61,321 bases of DNA from assembly GCA_030645955.1 (NCBI GenBank), contig JAUSMR010000156.1, positions 1 through 61,321 on the forward strand, read 5' to 3'. Within the stretch, counting starts at the first letter, position 1. Every line of letters starts with the position of its first letter. Of this stretch, positions 19,425 through 29,204 are shown piece by piece. Source of the DNA: Gallionella sp. GTDB taxonomy: Bacteria > Pseudomonadota > Gammaproteobacteria > Burkholderiales > Gallionellaceae. The notes beneath the pieces were generated by a model. That model did no database searches. It was given only the letters and a program-made list of their open reading frames with translations, and had not been told where the DNA came from. A program made the translations under genes and the position numbers.

Positions 19425-20951
19425 TCACATTGAAGTCGCATTTACCGCCAGATCCAGCTCCATCTGGTCGTCGTCCAATGACTTGTTGGCAATTCCGCCG
19501 CCACGCAGCGCTTCTATCACATCCAGGTAGTGCGGCGTGATGTCGCCAGTGATGTAGTTGCCATCAAAGCAGGACGCGTCAAAACCGGTGATCTCAGGAT
19601 TAGTCTTGCGCACCGCTGCCTTGAGGTCCTCCAGATCCTGATAGATCAGGCGGTCCGCGCCAATCTCGCGGCAGATTTCCTCATCGCTGCGCCCCGTCGC
19701 AATCAGCTCGTGGCGGCTCGGCATATCGATACCATACACATTCGGAAAGCGCACCGGCGGAGCGGCGGAGGCAAAGTACACTTTCAGCGCACCGGCATCG
19801 CGCGCCATCTGCACGATCTCGCGACTGGTAGTGCCGCGCACGATGGAGTCATCCACCAGCAACACATTCTTGCCCTTGAATTCCATGCCGATGGCATTCA
19901 GCTTCTGGCGCACCGATTTTTTGCGCATCGCCTGCCCCGGCATGATGAAGGTGCGGCCGATGTAGCGGTTCTTCACAAAACCTTCGCGAAACGGGATGTT
20001 GAGACGGTTTGCCAATTGCAGCGCGCTGGGGCGGCTGGAATCGGGAATCGGAATGACCACGTCGATATCCACCCCGCCCCAGTCGCGCTTGAGTTTGTCG
20101 GCTAGATATTCACCCATGTACAAGCGCGTTTCGTATACCGAGACGCCATCGATCACCGAATCGGGGCGGGCCAGATAGACATACTCGAAGATGCATGGAT
20201 TCAGGCTGGGCTTATCGCTGCATTGCTGGCTGTGAAAATTGCCGGCAAAATCGATGAACACCGCCTCGCCGGGTGCGACATCACGCAAAAATTTGAAACC
20301 CAGCGTATCCAGTGCCACGCTCTCTGAAGCAACCAGATATTCCTGCCCCATAACAGTTTCATTCACCCCCACCACCAGCGGGCGGATGCCGTGACTATCG
20401 CGGAACGCCAGCAAGCCATAACCCGCAATCATCGCCACCACGGCATACGCACCGCGGCAGCGCCGGTGCACAGCGGATACCGCGGCAAAAATGGTCGGCA
20501 CATCCAGACGCAGCCCTTTGGCTCTGGCCTGCAACTCGTGCGCCAGCACATTCAGCAACACTTCCGAATCGGAATTGGTGTTGACGTGGCGCAAGTCATC
20601 CACGAACAACTGCTTCTTCAACTCTTCGGCATTGGTCAGATTGCCGTTATGTCCGAGCATGATGCCGAATGGCGAGTTCACATAGAACGGCTGCGCCTCG
20701 TTGTGATCCACCGAAGAGCCGGCAGTGGGATAACGCACATGCGCGATCCCAGCATTGCCCAGCAACGCGCGCATGTTGCGGGTGCGAAACACATCACGCA
20801 CCAGCCCGTTGTCCTTGTGCAGATGAAAGGTATGGCCGTCCAGCGTGGCGATACCGGCGGCATCCTGACCGCGGTGCTGCAAGACTTGCAGGCCGTCATA
20901 CAGCAGTTGATTGGCTGGTGTTTGCGAGACCACTCCGAGAATGCCACACAT
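19425..20951 (-). CDS. purF: Amidophosphoribosyltransferase
   Basis: A 508-residue enzyme catalysing the first committed step of purine synthesis (PRPP plus glutamine to phosphoribosylamine). It starts MCGILGVV, so Cys2 becomes the N-terminal nucleophile of the glutaminase domain after Met removal (residues 2 to about 230). The phosphoribosyltransferase domain carries the PRPP loop [18 protein letters not shown]. Downstream of cvpA in the same direction with 18 bases between, as in many proteobacteria. Confidence 0.97.
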   Translation of the reverse strand: MCGILGVVSQTPANQLLYDGLQVLQHRGQDAAGIATLDGHTFHLHKDNGLVRDVFRTRNMRALLGNAGIAHVRYPTAGSSVDHNEAQPFYVNSPFGIMLGHNGNLTNAEELKKQLFVDDLRHVNTNSDSEVLLNVLAHELQARAKGLRLDVPTIFAAVSAVHRRCRGAYAVVAMIAGYGLLAFRDSHGIRPLVVGVNETVMGQEYLVASESVALDTLGFKFLRDVAPGEAVFIDFAGNFHSQQCSDKPSLNPCIFEYVYLARPDSVIDGVSVYETRLYMGEYLADKLKRDWGGVDIDVVIPIPDSSRPSALQLANRLNIPFREGFVKNRYIGRTFIMPGQAMRKKSVRQKLNAIGMEFKGKNVLLVDDSIVRGTTSREIVQMARDAGALKVYFASAAPPVRFPNVYGIDMPSRHELIATGRSDEEICREIGADRLIYQDLEDLKAAVRKTNPEITGFDASCFDGNYITGDITPHYLDVIEALRGGGIANKSLDDDQMELDLAVNATSM

Positions 20952-20969
20952 GAATTTTTATCCCAACAA

Positions 20970-21464
20970 TTAACTGCGAACTCTGTAACGCACGCGCTGT
21001 GCAATATTGTCCGGCAACCACGTTTTAGTCAGCAAAGCGGCATCCTCCGCCGTCTTGCTCATCTGCGCGTCACGCCAGAACAGTTGCTCGGGTATAGCCG
21101 TCATCCCGGACAGCAACACCAAAACGAGCACCACCAGGCCGCCGCGCAACACCCCGAACAAACCGCCCAACACCCTGTCCGGCCAGCCGGAACCTGTCGC
21201 CTTCAGCAATTTGGTAAGCAACCTGACCAGCATGCCCCACACGATCAGCACGATGACGAATACCAGCACATAAACCACCGTCAGCCGCAACATCTCTTGC
21301 GACACCGGTATCAGCCGCGCAATGCTGTCCGCATACATGTTGCTCAGCAAAAAAGCGATAGGCCAGCCCAACAACGACAACACTTCATGAATAAAACCGC
21401 GCCACAAACCCAGCAAAAACGAAACCAGCAATATTGCCATTACAGCAAAATCGAATTCCGTCAT
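20970..21464 (-). CDS. cvpA: CvpA family inner-membrane protein
   Basis: A 164-residue protein with four hydrophobic helices (about residues 5-25, 28-45, 62-83 and 100-122) and the family blocks FDFAVMAILLVSFLLGLWRG and GWPDRVLGGLFGVLRG. In Escherichia coli CvpA is needed for colicin V production and resistance to some bile salts; its exact role is unsettled. The start ATGA overlaps the stop of the SPOR-domain gene by 4 bases, so translation is coupled, and purF follows closely. Confidence 0.92.
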   Translation of the reverse strand: MTEFDFAVMAILLVSFLLGLWRGFIHEVLSLLGWPIAFLLSNMYADSIARLIPVSQEMLRLTVVYVLVFVIVLIVWGMLVRLLTKLLKATGSGWPDRVLGGLFGVLRGGLVVLVLVLLSGMTAIPEQLFWRDAQMSKTAEDAALLTKTWLPDNIAQRVRYRVRS

Positions 21465-22108
21465 CTAACACTCATGACTACCGGGTTCAGCCCGTGTTTT
21501 TCCAGCTGCTGGCTTATTTTTTCTGCTTTTTCACGCTCCGCATAAGGTCCCACGCGCACGCGCACCTTATCTCCCGCCTTTTCGGTATAAGCTTTAAAGC
21601 CCCATTTTTTCAGCTTATCCAGCTCCTGCTTCGCAGCGCCGGCATTTGAATATGCCCCAACCTGCGCAACGAAACTCTCAGCACCGGCTGGCTTATTTTC
21701 ACCCCTGGATTCCGGTGATTTGTTGACAGTGGGTTGCACCTTGCCCGGTGCTTCCTTTTTTGGACTGGATGCCGCGACTGGTTGTTTGCCTGATGCGGCA
21801 ACCTGGCTTGCAGTATCGGTTTTCGCTATGGCGGGCACGACCAGCGAAGCCGGAGCGGCTTCGACTGCGGATGCTGCAAACGGCGATACCCCCGCCACTT
21901 CTAAAACCGCCACACCCGGTACAAACTCGCCGACTTTATCGGGAGCAGGAATACGCAGATCAATGTCCTGCCCGGCAGGTTTTGGCTCGCTGTCGAGAAT
22001 CATCGGCAATACCACCACCACCACCAGGGTGAGGGCGATGGCACCGATCAGGCGCCGGCGCGCTTTGCGCCTGAGATTCAGCTCATCCTCTGTCATCTGT
22101 TTTGCCAT
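21461..22108 (-). CDS. SPOR-domain cell-division protein (DedD-like)
   Basis: A 215-residue inner-membrane protein: a short cytoplasmic N-terminus (MAKQMTEDELNLRRKARRR), one membrane segment (about residues 20-38), a Pro/Ala/Ser/Lys-rich periplasmic linker, and a C-terminal SPOR domain (about 138-215, FVAQVGAYSNAGAAKQELD). SPOR domains bind denuded glycan at the septum. Gene order folC-SPOR-cvpA-purF matches dedD of other proteobacteria. Overlaps cvpA by 4 bases. Confidence 0.9.
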   Translation of the reverse strand: MAKQMTEDELNLRRKARRRLIGAIALTLVVVVVLPMILDSEPKPAGQDIDLRIPAPDKVGEFVPGVAVLEVAGVSPFAASAVEAAPASLVVPAIAKTDTASQVAASGKQPVAASSPKKEAPGKVQPTVNKSPESRGENKPAGAESFVAQVGAYSNAGAAKQELDKLKKWGFKAYTEKAGDKVRVRVGPYAEREKAEKISQQLEKHGLNPVVMSVR

Positions 22109-22136
22109 TTTTTAGTCTCGCTTGCTTGATTTTCCG

Positions 22137-23459
22137 CTAAGTGACGGATAGTCCACGCGCATGCATCACTTCTGCCACGGTGTAGAACGATCCGAAGGCG
22201 GCGATTCTATCATTTTCGCCCGCCGCGTTATAGGCATAACTCACTGCCTCGGTAATATTATTAAAGGTTTGAATCGTGCCACGCACCCCGCTTTGCCGCA
22301 GCACTTGCGCCAGCACATCAACCGTTGCGCCGCGCGGTGCGTCTATGCCCGCCACCAGCCAGGTGTCAATAAGCGGGTCGAGTGCTGCCGCCACTCCCGC
22401 CATATCCTTGTCCTTGAGCATCGCAAACACCGCCCAGGTATGCGGACAAGGCGGCAAGCTGGCGAGATTCTGCGCCAGTGATCGCGCCGCGTGCGGATTG
22501 TGCGCCACATCCAGGATCAGCGTTAGCCTGCCCGGCACGAACTGGAAACGTCCCGCCAGTTGCACCTCCACCAGGCCGTGCCGCACCGCCCCCATGCTCA
22601 CCGGCAATTTATCCTTGAGCGCATCCAGTGCCGCCAGCGCCGCGCTGGCATTGTGCAACTGGAACGCGCCGCGCAATGCCGGATACGGCAGCGCGTTGCG
22701 CGCTCCGGCTATGCTGCGGAAGTTCCACTGCTTTGTTTTTTGTTCCGTAAAACCAAACTCCCGCCCGATCCGCCAAAGTTGCGCGCCGATTTTTTCGGCA
22801 TAGCCTGTAACCGCCTGCGGCACATCCATATCCGCGCAAATCGCCACCTTGCCGCTGCGGAAAATCCCCGCCTTCTCGAAAGCGATCTGCTCGCGCGTGT
22901 CTCCGAGGTAATCGGTGTGGTCAATGTCCACGCTGGTGACCACTGCGCAATCGCTGTCGAATACGTTCACCGCATCCAGCCTGCCGCCCAGCCCCACTTC
23001 GAGAATCGCGACATCCACCTTGTGCTCGATGAAACACTGCATCGCGGCCAGTGTGCCGAACTCAAAATAGGTAAGCGGTACTTCTGATATGCCTGAAAAA
23101 GCGGCGCCGCGCACCTGCTCGATCCTTTCAAACGACGCGCACAACTCCGCATCGCTCGCCTGTCGTTTGGCGATGCGCACCCGCTCGTTGTAATGCAGCA
23201 GATGCGGTGAGGTATAGCAGCCGACGCGGTATCCGGCAGCATGCAGGATGCTTTCCAGCATCGCGCACACCGAACCTTTGCCATTGGTGCCGCCGACCGT
23301 GATGATAGGAAAATCAGGTTTGAGGTTCAGCCGCTGCTTGACTTGCGCCACGCGTTCCAGGCCGAGCGCGATAGTCTTCGGATGCAGGGATTCGAGGTAG
23401 GTCAGCCAGTCGTGTAAATTCATTTTCCGGGCGAATCGCGGTGTCGCGTGCTCGCTCAT
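22137..23459 (-). CDS. folC: Bifunctional dihydrofolate/folylpolyglutamate synthase
   Basis: A 440-residue Mur-ligase-fold enzyme that makes dihydrofolate from dihydropteroate and adds glutamates to folates. The P-loop is VGGTNGKGSVCAMLESIL (about residues 55-72), with TSPHLLHYNERVRI and the magnesium/ATP block VTSVDIDHTDYLGDTREQIA. The upstream start at 23459 has a good GGTGAGG ribosome site; homologues often begin at the internal MNLHDW. It is separated from accD by a VOC gene and a repeat, whereas in relatives accD and folC are adjacent. Confidence 0.96.
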   Translation of the reverse strand: MSEHATPRFARKMNLHDWLTYLESLHPKTIALGLERVAQVKQRLNLKPDFPIITVGGTNGKGSVCAMLESILHAAGYRVGCYTSPHLLHYNERVRIAKRQASDAELCASFERIEQVRGAAFSGISEVPLTYFEFGTLAAMQCFIEHKVDVAILEVGLGGRLDAVNVFDSDCAVVTSVDIDHTDYLGDTREQIAFEKAGIFRSGKVAICADMDVPQAVTGYAEKIGAQLWRIGREFGFTEQKTKQWNFRSIAGARNALPYPALRGAFQLHNASAALAALDALKDKLPVSMGAVRHGLVEVQLAGRFQFVPGRLTLILDVAHNPHAARSLAQNLASLPPCPHTWAVFAMLKDKDMAGVAAALDPLIDTWLVAGIDAPRGATVDVLAQVLRQSGVRGTIQTFNNITEAVSYAYNAAGENDRIAAFGSFYTVAEVMHARGLSVT

Positions 23460-23556
23460 TCCTCACCTACCATAAAGGTATGTCTCGTCATTCGCTGCGC
23501 GGCTCCTTGCGCTTCATCCCGGAAAACGAATTTCTAAAGGTTCCCATTTATCATTC

Positions 23557-23602
23557 CGTAGGGTGCGCTGTGCGCACCATGGTGCGTGGAATGCACCTTA
23601 CG
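23557..23602. repeat. GTAGGGTGC palindromic repeat, copy 1
   Basis: CGTAGGGTGCGCTGTGCGCACC faces GGTGCGTGGAATGCACCTTACG around a central AT, an imperfect 22-bp inverted repeat. Related copies lie at 48077-48141 and 50995-51049, with a degenerate one near 52368-52419. The edge of this copy supplies the stop codon of the VOC gene. Confidence 0.75.
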
Positions 23603-24002
23603 CCCGCTTCAACGGTTGCATCAGGTGTGCGATGGCTCCAGTCGGGTCTGACACGACACAAACCCTGCCAACGTCCGGGACATCATGAGGAAGCACGACG
23701 ACGCTTCCGCCGAGCGAAGGGACGCGCTTCGCGCATAGTTCGATATCTTCTACCGCGATATATGAATGCCAGAACGACCCATTTCCCGGTGTATCGGGTG
23801 TTGGATTCATCATTCCGGCGACATCCTGTCCACTCCTCTGGAACAGGGTGTAGATACCGAATGGTCCTGCATCAACTTCCTTGCATGACCACCCGAATAG
23901 CTGACTGAAGAATGCACCGCTGCGTTTCTGGTCGGAAGTAACCAGCTCGTTCCATATGAACGGGTTCTGGTCTGTCACGGATTGCTCTTCCTCGTCGCTC
24001 AT
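23598..24002 (-). CDS. VOC/glyoxalase-like domain protein
   Basis: A 134-residue protein of the vicinal oxygen chelate superfamily: NPFIWNELVTSDQKRSGAFF is the family start, FGWSCKEVDAGPFGIYTLF and the final VVSDPTGAIAHLMQP are typical of the two beta-alpha-beta-beta-beta modules. Substrate unknown. The start MSDEEEQSV lies 8 bases after accD, so the two are probably co-transcribed. The stop codon falls inside the adjoining palindromic repeat, so the original C-terminus may have been a few residues different. Confidence 0.85.
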   Translation of the reverse strand: MSDEEEQSVTDQNPFIWNELVTSDQKRSGAFFSQLFGWSCKEVDAGPFGIYTLFQRSGQDVAGMMNPTPDTPGNGSFWHSYIAVEDIELCAKRVPSLGGSVVVLPHDVPDVGRVCVVSDPTGAIAHLMQPLKRA

Positions 24003-24010
24003 GACATAAA

Positions 24011-24892
24011 CTAGGCCGCCTCGATCTCCGCCACCGCCGATTGCTTGGTCAGCAGGGTAATCAGCGTCGCCAGCTGGTTCTTCATCTCGCGGCGGTCGAT
24101 GATCATATCCACCGCGCCGTGTTCGAGCAGGAACTCCGCGCGCTGGAAGCCCTCCGGCAGGGTCTCGCGCACCGTCTGCTGGATCACGCGTGCGCCGGCG
24201 AAGCCGATCAGCGCGCCGGGTTCGGCGATCACCACGTCGCCCATGAAGGCGAAGCTGGCGGACACGCCGCCCATGGTCGGGTCGGTCAGCACCGAGATGA
24301 ACGGCAGCCGCGCCTGGCTGAGTTGCGTCAACGCGGCGCAGGTCTTGGCCATCTGCATCAGCGACAGCAGCCCTTCCTGCATCCGCGCGCCGCCGCTGGC
24401 GGCGAAGCAGATGAACGGGCATTTTTGCTCCAGCGCGACTTGCACGCCGCGCACGAAGCGTTCACCGACCACCGAGCCCATCGAACCGCCCATGAAGTCG
24501 AATTCGAATGCCGCGACAACCACCGGAACCGCATGGATGCTGCCCTGCATCACCACCAGCGCGTCGTCCTCATCGGTGCTTTTCTTGGCAGCGATCAGGC
24601 GTTCCGAATACTTGCGGCTGTCCTTGAACTTGAGAGTGTCGATTGGCAGTACCTCCGCGCCGATCTCGAAGCGGCCTTCACCGTCCAGCAGCAAGTCCAG
24701 ACGGGTGCGCGCGGTGATGCGGTGATGATGATGGCACTTGGGGCAGACGCTTTGATTCTTCTCCAGGTCGGAGTGATACAGCACCGCCTGACAGGACGGG
24801 CACTTGCTCCACAAACCTTCCGGAACGCTTTTCTTCGCCTCACTCTCGCGGCGCTTGATTTTTGGCGGCAATAATTTCTGGAACCAGCTCAT
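24011..24892 (-). CDS. accD: Acetyl-CoA carboxylase carboxyltransferase subunit beta
   Basis: A 293-residue subunit that, with AccA, transfers the carboxyl group from biotin carrier to acetyl-CoA, giving malonyl-CoA for fatty acid synthesis. The N-terminal zinc ribbon shows [11 protein letters not shown] and [11 protein letters not shown] (about residues 27-52). The crotonase-fold core has [15 protein letters not shown] and SGGARMQEG. The ATG before [11 protein letters not shown] is the family start; an upstream extension would run into the repeat at 24928. Confidence 0.97.
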   Translation of the reverse strand: MSWFQKLLPPKIKRRESEAKKSVPEGLWSKCPSCQAVLYHSDLEKNQSVCPKCHHHHRITARTRLDLLLDGEGRFEIGAEVLPIDTLKFKDSRKYSERLIAAKKSTDEDDALVVMQGSIHAVPVVVAAFEFDFMGGSMGSVVGERFVRGVQVALEQKCPFICFAASGGARMQEGLLSLMQMAKTCAALTQLSQARLPFISVLTDPTMGGVSASFAFMGDVVIAEPGALIGFAGARVIQQTVRETLPEGFQRAEFLLEHGAVDMIIDRREMKNQLATLITLLTKQSAVAEIEAA

Positions 24893-24927
24893 AGTATTTC
24901 CTTTTCTTGTCTGCTTATTCATTTCAG

Positions 24928-24980
24928 GGAGCGCGGGCATCTTGCCCGCACAATCGAAGCAGGCAAGATGCCCGCGCTCC
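24928..24980. repeat. Perfect 19-bp inverted repeat between trpA and accD
   Basis: GGAGCGCGGGCATCTTGCC (24928-24946) and its exact reverse complement (24962-24980) enclose 15 bases. It belongs to the dispersed GCGGGCATCTTGCCCGC type. Lying between the trpA stop and the accD start, it could work as a transcript-stabilising or attenuating hairpin, but there is no T run for a classic terminator. Confidence 0.85.
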
Positions 24981-24996
24981 AGTCATTACGAGGATT

Positions 24997-25797
24997 TCAG
25001 GCCTTATCCACCGCCAGCCTTAACTCTTTCACCAGCTTGCTCACATTGGCGACGACATTCTGCTCGGTCGAATTCTCGATTTCCTGCACGATGCGGCTGC
25101 CCACCACCACACCGTCGCACAGCTTCGCCACGGCCAGCGCGGTGGCGGCATCGCGGATGCCGAAGCCGACGCCAATGGGCAGATGGATGTGTTTGCGCAG
25201 CTGCGGAATCTTTTGTGCGATGGCATCCAGATCCAGATGCCCCGCGCCGGTCACGCCCTTCAGCGACACATAATACACGTAGCCGCGCGCCTGTTTTGCG
25301 ACGCGTTCCACTCGTACATCGGTGCTGGTCGGGGCGAGCAGGAAGATCGGATCGATACCGTGCTTCTCCAGATGGGCAAACGCCTCGTGGCTTTCCTCCG
25401 GCGGAAAGTCCACCGTCAGCACGCCGTCCACGCCGGCTTCGGCGCAGCGCTGTGCAAAGGTTTCCCAGCCCATCGCCTCGATGGGGTTGCCATAACCCAT
25501 CAGCACGATGGGCGTTCCGGCATTGCTGCGGCGGAATTCGGCGACCATATCCAACACATTATGCAAACTCACATGGTGTCTGAGGGCACGCTCGGAAGCG
25601 CGCTGGATGGTCGGGCCATCCGCCATCGGGTCGGAGAACGGCACACCCAGCTCGATCACATCTGCACCCGCCTCCACCAGCGCATGCAGCAGCGGCACGG
25701 TGAGCGCCGGTGTGGGATCGCCCGCCGTAAAGAACGGGATCAGTGCCTTGCGCTGGTGTTGTTTAAGCTTGTCGAAAATGGTTTGTATGCGTGACAT
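24997..25797 (-). CDS. trpA: Tryptophan synthase alpha chain
   Basis: A 266-residue TIM-barrel subunit that cleaves indole-3-glycerol phosphate to indole. Catalytic Glu lies in [17 protein letters not shown] (about residues 48-64) and catalytic Asp in [27 protein letters not shown] and [11 protein letters not shown] are typical. The ATG at 25797 gives the usual length of about 267 and lies 8 bases after trpB, as in a normal trpBA operon. Confidence 0.97.
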   Translation of the reverse strand: MSRIQTIFDKLKQHQRKALIPFFTAGDPTPALTVPLLHALVEAGADVIELGVPFSDPMADGPTIQRASERALRHHVSLHNVLDMVAEFRRSNAGTPIVLMGYGNPIEAMGWETFAQRCAEAGVDGVLTVDFPPEESHEAFAHLEKHGIDPIFLLAPTSTDVRVERVAKQARGYVYYVSLKGVTGAGHLDLDAIAQKIPQLRKHIHLPIGVGFGIRDAATALAVAKLCDGVVVGSRIVQEIENSTEQNVVANVSKLVKELRLAVDKA

Positions 25798-25805
25798 GAT
25801 ATTTC

Positions 25806-27002
25806 CTAGAACTGAATGCCCGACGCACGCGCCACCGTCGCCATGTCCTTGTCGCCGCGCCCGGACAGGTTCACCAGCAGCACTTTGTCCTGGCCCATGC
25901 CCGGCGCGATTTTCGCGGCATGGGCCAGCGCATGGCTGGATTCCAGCGCGGGAATGATGCCTTCCAGATGGCACAGGTCATGGAACGCGCGCAGCGCTTC
26001 GTCGTCGTTGATCGCGACATATTCGGCGCGTCCGCTGTCTTTCAGCCAGCTATGTTCAGGGCCGACGCCGGGATAATCCAGCCCCGCCGAGATGGAATGC
26101 GTCTCGATGATCTGGCCGTTCTCATCCTGCATCAGGTAGGTGCGGTTGCCGTGCAGCACACCCACCGGGCTGTTGGTGGTCAACGGCGCGGCATGTGATC
26201 CGCTGTTGATGCCGTGCCCGCCCGCCTCCACGCCGATCAGCTTGACGCCGGGCATGTCGATGTAGGAGTAGAACACCCCCATCGCGTTGGAGCCGCCGCC
26301 GACGCAGGCGATCACCGCATCCGGCTGGCGACCCGCCAGTTCCGGCATCTGCACCACGCATTCCTTGCTGACAATGGCATTGAAATCGCGCACCATCATC
26401 GGATAGGGATGCGGTCCCGCCACCGTGCCGATGCTGTAACAAGTATTTTCAATGTTGGTCACCCAGTCGCGCATCGCTTCGTTGAGCGCATCCTTGAGCG
26501 TCTTGGAGCCGCTCTCTACAGGGATTACCGTCGCGCCGAGCAGCTTCATGCGATAGACATTTTGCGCCTGGCGCTGCACGTCTTCCGAGCCCATGTACAC
26601 GACGCATTCCATGCCGTAGCGCGCCGCCACGGTGGCCGTCGCGACGCCGTGCTGGCCCGCGCCGGTTTCGGCGATCACGCGCGGCTTGCCCATGCGTTTG
26701 GCGAGCAGCGCCTGCCCCACGGTGTTGTTCACCTTGTGTGCGCCGGTGTGGTTGAGATCTTCGCGCTTCAGGTATATCTGCGCGCCGCCGAGATGTTGCG
26801 ACCAGCGTTTGGCATGATAGATCGGGCTGGGGCGTCCGACGTAGTGCTTGAGGTCATAATTCAGTTCGGCGATAAATTCCGGATCGTGGCGATACTTTTC
26901 ATAAGCCTGGTTCAGTTCATCCAACGCGCCCATCAAGGTTTCGGCGACATAAATGCCGCCATAAGGGCCGAAATGGCCGGTACTATCGGGATAGTTGTAC
27001 AT
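25806..27002 (-). CDS. trpB: Tryptophan synthase beta chain
   Basis: A 398-residue PLP subunit that joins indole and serine into tryptophan. The PLP lysine is in [20 protein letters not shown] (about residue 87), the catalytic Glu in [12 protein letters not shown] and the phosphate loop in [10 protein letters not shown]. The start overlaps trpF by 20 bases, indicating coupling in trpFBA. Confidence 0.98.
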   Translation of the reverse strand: MYNYPDSTGHFGPYGGIYVAETLMGALDELNQAYEKYRHDPEFIAELNYDLKHYVGRPSPIYHAKRWSQHLGGAQIYLKREDLNHTGAHKVNNTVGQALLAKRMGKPRVIAETGAGQHGVATATVAARYGMECVVYMGSEDVQRQAQNVYRMKLLGATVIPVESGSKTLKDALNEAMRDWVTNIENTCYSIGTVAGPHPYPMMVRDFNAIVSKECVVQMPELAGRQPDAVIACVGGGSNAMGVFYSYIDMPGVKLIGVEAGGHGINSGSHAAPLTTNSPVGVLHGNRTYLMQDENGQIIETHSISAGLDYPGVGPEHSWLKDSGRAEYVAINDDEALRAFHDLCHLEGIIPALESSHALAHAAKIAPGMGQDKVLLVNLSGRGDKDMATVARASGIQF

Positions 27003-27633
27003 CTATTCGTTTAACCTCGTTGATGAACGCGGCGATCTTCGCCGCATCCTTTATGCCCTTCAGGGTATTGATTCCTTTGCCAGCTTCCACGCCACTGGAC
27101 ACGTCCACCGCATAGGGCTGCACCTGTTTGATCGCTGCCGCGACATTTTCCGGATCCAGCCCGCCGGACAATATCACCGGCAACGGCAACTGCCTGGGGA
27201 TCAATGTCCAGTCGAAAGTCGCTCCGGTGCCGCCCGGCACTCCTTCCACATGGGCGTCCAGCAACAAGCCCTTGGAGGTATGAAAATGCGCTGCGCATTG
27301 TAGCAAATCCACTCCGGCTTTGACGCGGATCGCCTTGAGATAGGGCTTGGCGAATTGCGCGCAAAATTCCGGCGACTCGTCGCCATGGAATTGCAGCAAA
27401 TCCAGCGGCACTTGCGCCAACACCTCGCGCACGAATGCTGCTTCGGCATCGACGAACAGCCCGACCACGGACACGAACGGTGGCAATGCGGCAGCCAGTT
27501 GTGCGGCTTGCGCGATGCTGACATGGCGCGGGCTGCGCTCATAAAACACCAGCCCGATGGCATCCGCGCCGCTACGCGCGGCGGCCAGCGCGTCTTCCAC
27601 GCGCGTGATGCCGCAAATTTTTACTCGGGTCAC
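26983..27633 (-). CDS. trpF: Phosphoribosylanthranilate isomerase
   Basis: A 216-residue TIM-barrel enzyme of tryptophan synthesis. The catalytic Cys is in [14 protein letters not shown] at the very N-terminus and the catalytic Asp in [13 protein letters not shown] or LLDAHVEG region; the phosphate site is [12 protein letters not shown] and [12 protein letters not shown]. The GTG at 27633 is chosen because the family begins at V-K-I-C-G-I; the longer upstream frame is repeat DNA, which lies directly against this start. Overlaps trpB by 20 bases. Confidence 0.95.
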   Translation of the reverse strand: MTRVKICGITRVEDALAAARSGADAIGLVFYERSPRHVSIAQAAQLAAALPPFVSVVGLFVDAEAAFVREVLAQVPLDLLQFHGDESPEFCAQFAKPYLKAIRVKAGVDLLQCAAHFHTSKGLLLDAHVEGVPGGTGATFDWTLIPRQLPLPVILSGGLDPENVAAAIKQVQPYAVDVSSGVEAGKGINTLKGIKDAAKIAAFINEVKRIDVQLSR

Positions 27634-27636
27634 CAC

Positions 27637-27760
27637 GGAGGATCGAGGAGCAAGGATCGAGGAGCGAGGAAAACCCTGCTCCACATCCTCGTGTCGCGCG
27701 GACGAACCATGATCTTTCTGCTCATTCATGCCCAATCCTCGATCCTCAATCCCCGATCCT
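27637..27760. repeat. GATCGAGG inverted repeat between trpF and truA
   Basis: Tandem GGATCGAGGAGCAAGGATCG units (27637-27669) face CAATCCTCGATCCTCAATCC (27733-27760) in inverted orientation, about 63 bases apart. The right arm encodes the last residues of TruA and the left arm abuts the trpF GTG. A comparable element lies between dnaJ and dnaK. Confidence 0.75.
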
Positions 27761-28517
27761 GTTCTTGCGGCAATCCCCACTTCGCTTCGTATTGAATGCG
27801 GCGCAAGTATAAGCCATCCGGCGCGAAAGTCGGCGCGGCGAGACTGCGTTCGCGGCTGGCCAATACTTCTGCGAGCCAGCCCGGTGAATATTTTCCTTTG
27901 CCCACATACACCAGACAACCGACAATGTTGCGCACCATGTGATGCAAAAAAGCATCGGCGCTCAGATCGAAGATCAGCATCTCGCCGTGCCGGCGAATTT
28001 CCAATTGATGCAGATGTTTGACCGGCGATTTGGCCTGGCATTGCGCCGCGCGGAACGCGCTGAAATCATGCGCTCCCACCAGGCATTGCGCGGCGGCCTG
28101 CATCGCTTCCACATCCAGCGGCGCATGAAACCAGCCGGCTTTGCCGGCTTGAATCGCGGGGCGCGTGGGGCGATTGATCAGCAGATAGCGATAGCTGCGC
28201 CCGTGCGCGGAAAAGCGCGCATGAAATTCATCCGGCACCGGATGCGCCCAGCGCGCCGCAATGCTGACCGGCAGCAGGGCATTCACCCCGCGCACCCACG
28301 CGGTCAGCGGGCGTTCCGCCTGTGTATCAAAATGGATGACTTGCTCCAGCGCATGCACACCGGTATCGGTGCGTCCCGCTGCGATAACTGAAATCGGTTC
28401 ACCCGCAATCCGGCTCAAGGCGTGTTGCATCGTGTCTTGCACGGTCTGCCCGTCCGCCTGGCTCTGCCAGCCGAAATACGGGCTGCCGTCATACTCGACA
28501 CCCAGTGCTATCCTCAT
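27726..28517 (-). CDS. truA: tRNA pseudouridine(38-40) synthase
   Basis: A 263-residue enzyme that isomerises uridines 38-40 of tRNA anticodon arms. The catalytic Asp is in AAGRTDTGVHALEQV (about residue 51); YDGSPYFGWQSQ at the start and FLHHMVRNIVGCLVYVGKG are conserved. After the family end (near YEAKWGLP) about 12 extra residues, ending RGLRIEDWA, are read from a dispersed inverted repeat, so the C-terminus has been rewritten by the repeat without breaking the gene. Confidence 0.95.
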   Translation of the reverse strand: MRIALGVEYDGSPYFGWQSQADGQTVQDTMQHALSRIAGEPISVIAAGRTDTGVHALEQVIHFDTQAERPLTAWVRGVNALLPVSIAARWAHPVPDEFHARFSAHGRSYRYLLINRPTRPAIQAGKAGWFHAPLDVEAMQAAAQCLVGAHDFSAFRAAQCQAKSPVKHLHQLEIRRHGEMLIFDLSADAFLHHMVRNIVGCLVYVGKGKYSPGWLAEVLASRERSLAAPTFAPDGLYLRRIQYEAKWGLPQEQDRGLRIEDWA

Positions 28518-28527
28518 GGCGCGATCC

Positions 28528-29154
28528 TCATCGCCATGCCAGCCACAACATCAGCAGTGCAACAACCAGCAACAAGGCATCCCCAGCGGCGAAACGATGC
28601 AGTGGCAATTCTATTTGCCTGGCGGTTTCGCCATGCGGTTCAAACAAGCTGCCCAGTGCATCTTGCCACCCTCCACTGCCACGCAACATCGCCACCTCGG
28701 CATAATGCAGCGTCAAGGCCAGGCGTACCGCGATCCGTTCGCGGGACATGCCCAGCCATTGCATGGGTGCGCACAAGGTATAGAGTCCGGCAATCAGCTT
28801 CTGGCGATGCAGGCGATCCAGCAATATCGCCAGTCCTGCCAGCGCAGCCAGCAATCTTGCCAGCTGCAGCACTCCGTCGGACAATCCTTCACGGCTGGGG
28901 CTGAACATGCCAAGCGTATCTGACAACGGCTGTCCGGGTGTGCTGTAGGCGTAGATCACCAGTAGTGACAGCATGATCCAGCGCGTGCGGCGAAGCAGCT
29001 GGATAAGCTTGTGTCCGGATATTGCAGAAGCGCAAAGCAGAATCGAACCGGCTGCCATCAGCAACACGCCGGGCGTCATTGCCTGCAGCGTGGCAACCAG
29101 CAGACACCAGGCCAGAATTTGCGCGGCAGGATGAAATCTCAATCGTCTCTCCAT
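28528..29154 (-). CDS. CbiQ/ECF-T-like membrane protein
   Basis: A 208-residue membrane protein with about five hydrophobic segments and the start MERRLRFHPAAQILAW typical of energy-coupling factor T components (CbiQ family). No ATPase or substrate-binding component is adjacent, so which importer it serves is unclear. The ATG follows directly after the T run of the fimV terminator; a longer frame upstream would start within that hairpin. In the supercluster this place between fimV and truA is often empty. Confidence 0.7.
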   Translation of the reverse strand: MERRLRFHPAAQILAWCLLVATLQAMTPGVLLMAAGSILLCASAISGHKLIQLLRRTRWIMLSLLVIYAYSTPGQPLSDTLGMFSPSREGLSDGVLQLARLLAALAGLAILLDRLHRQKLIAGLYTLCAPMQWLGMSRERIAVRLALTLHYAEVAMLRGSGGWQDALGSLFEPHGETARQIELPLHRFAAGDALLLVVALLMLWLAWR

Positions 29155-29188
29155 AAAGAAAACGGCAGCCCAACATTGAGCTGCCGTC
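29155..29188 (-). terminator. Rho-independent terminator of fimV
   Basis: On the minus strand ACGGCAGC (8 bp) pairs with GCTGCCGT around a 10-base loop and is followed by TTTTCTTT. It lies 17 bases after the fimV stop and directly before the ATG of the CbiQ-like gene. Confidence 0.85.
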
Positions 29189-29204
29189 ATGATAGAACGC
29201 ATGA

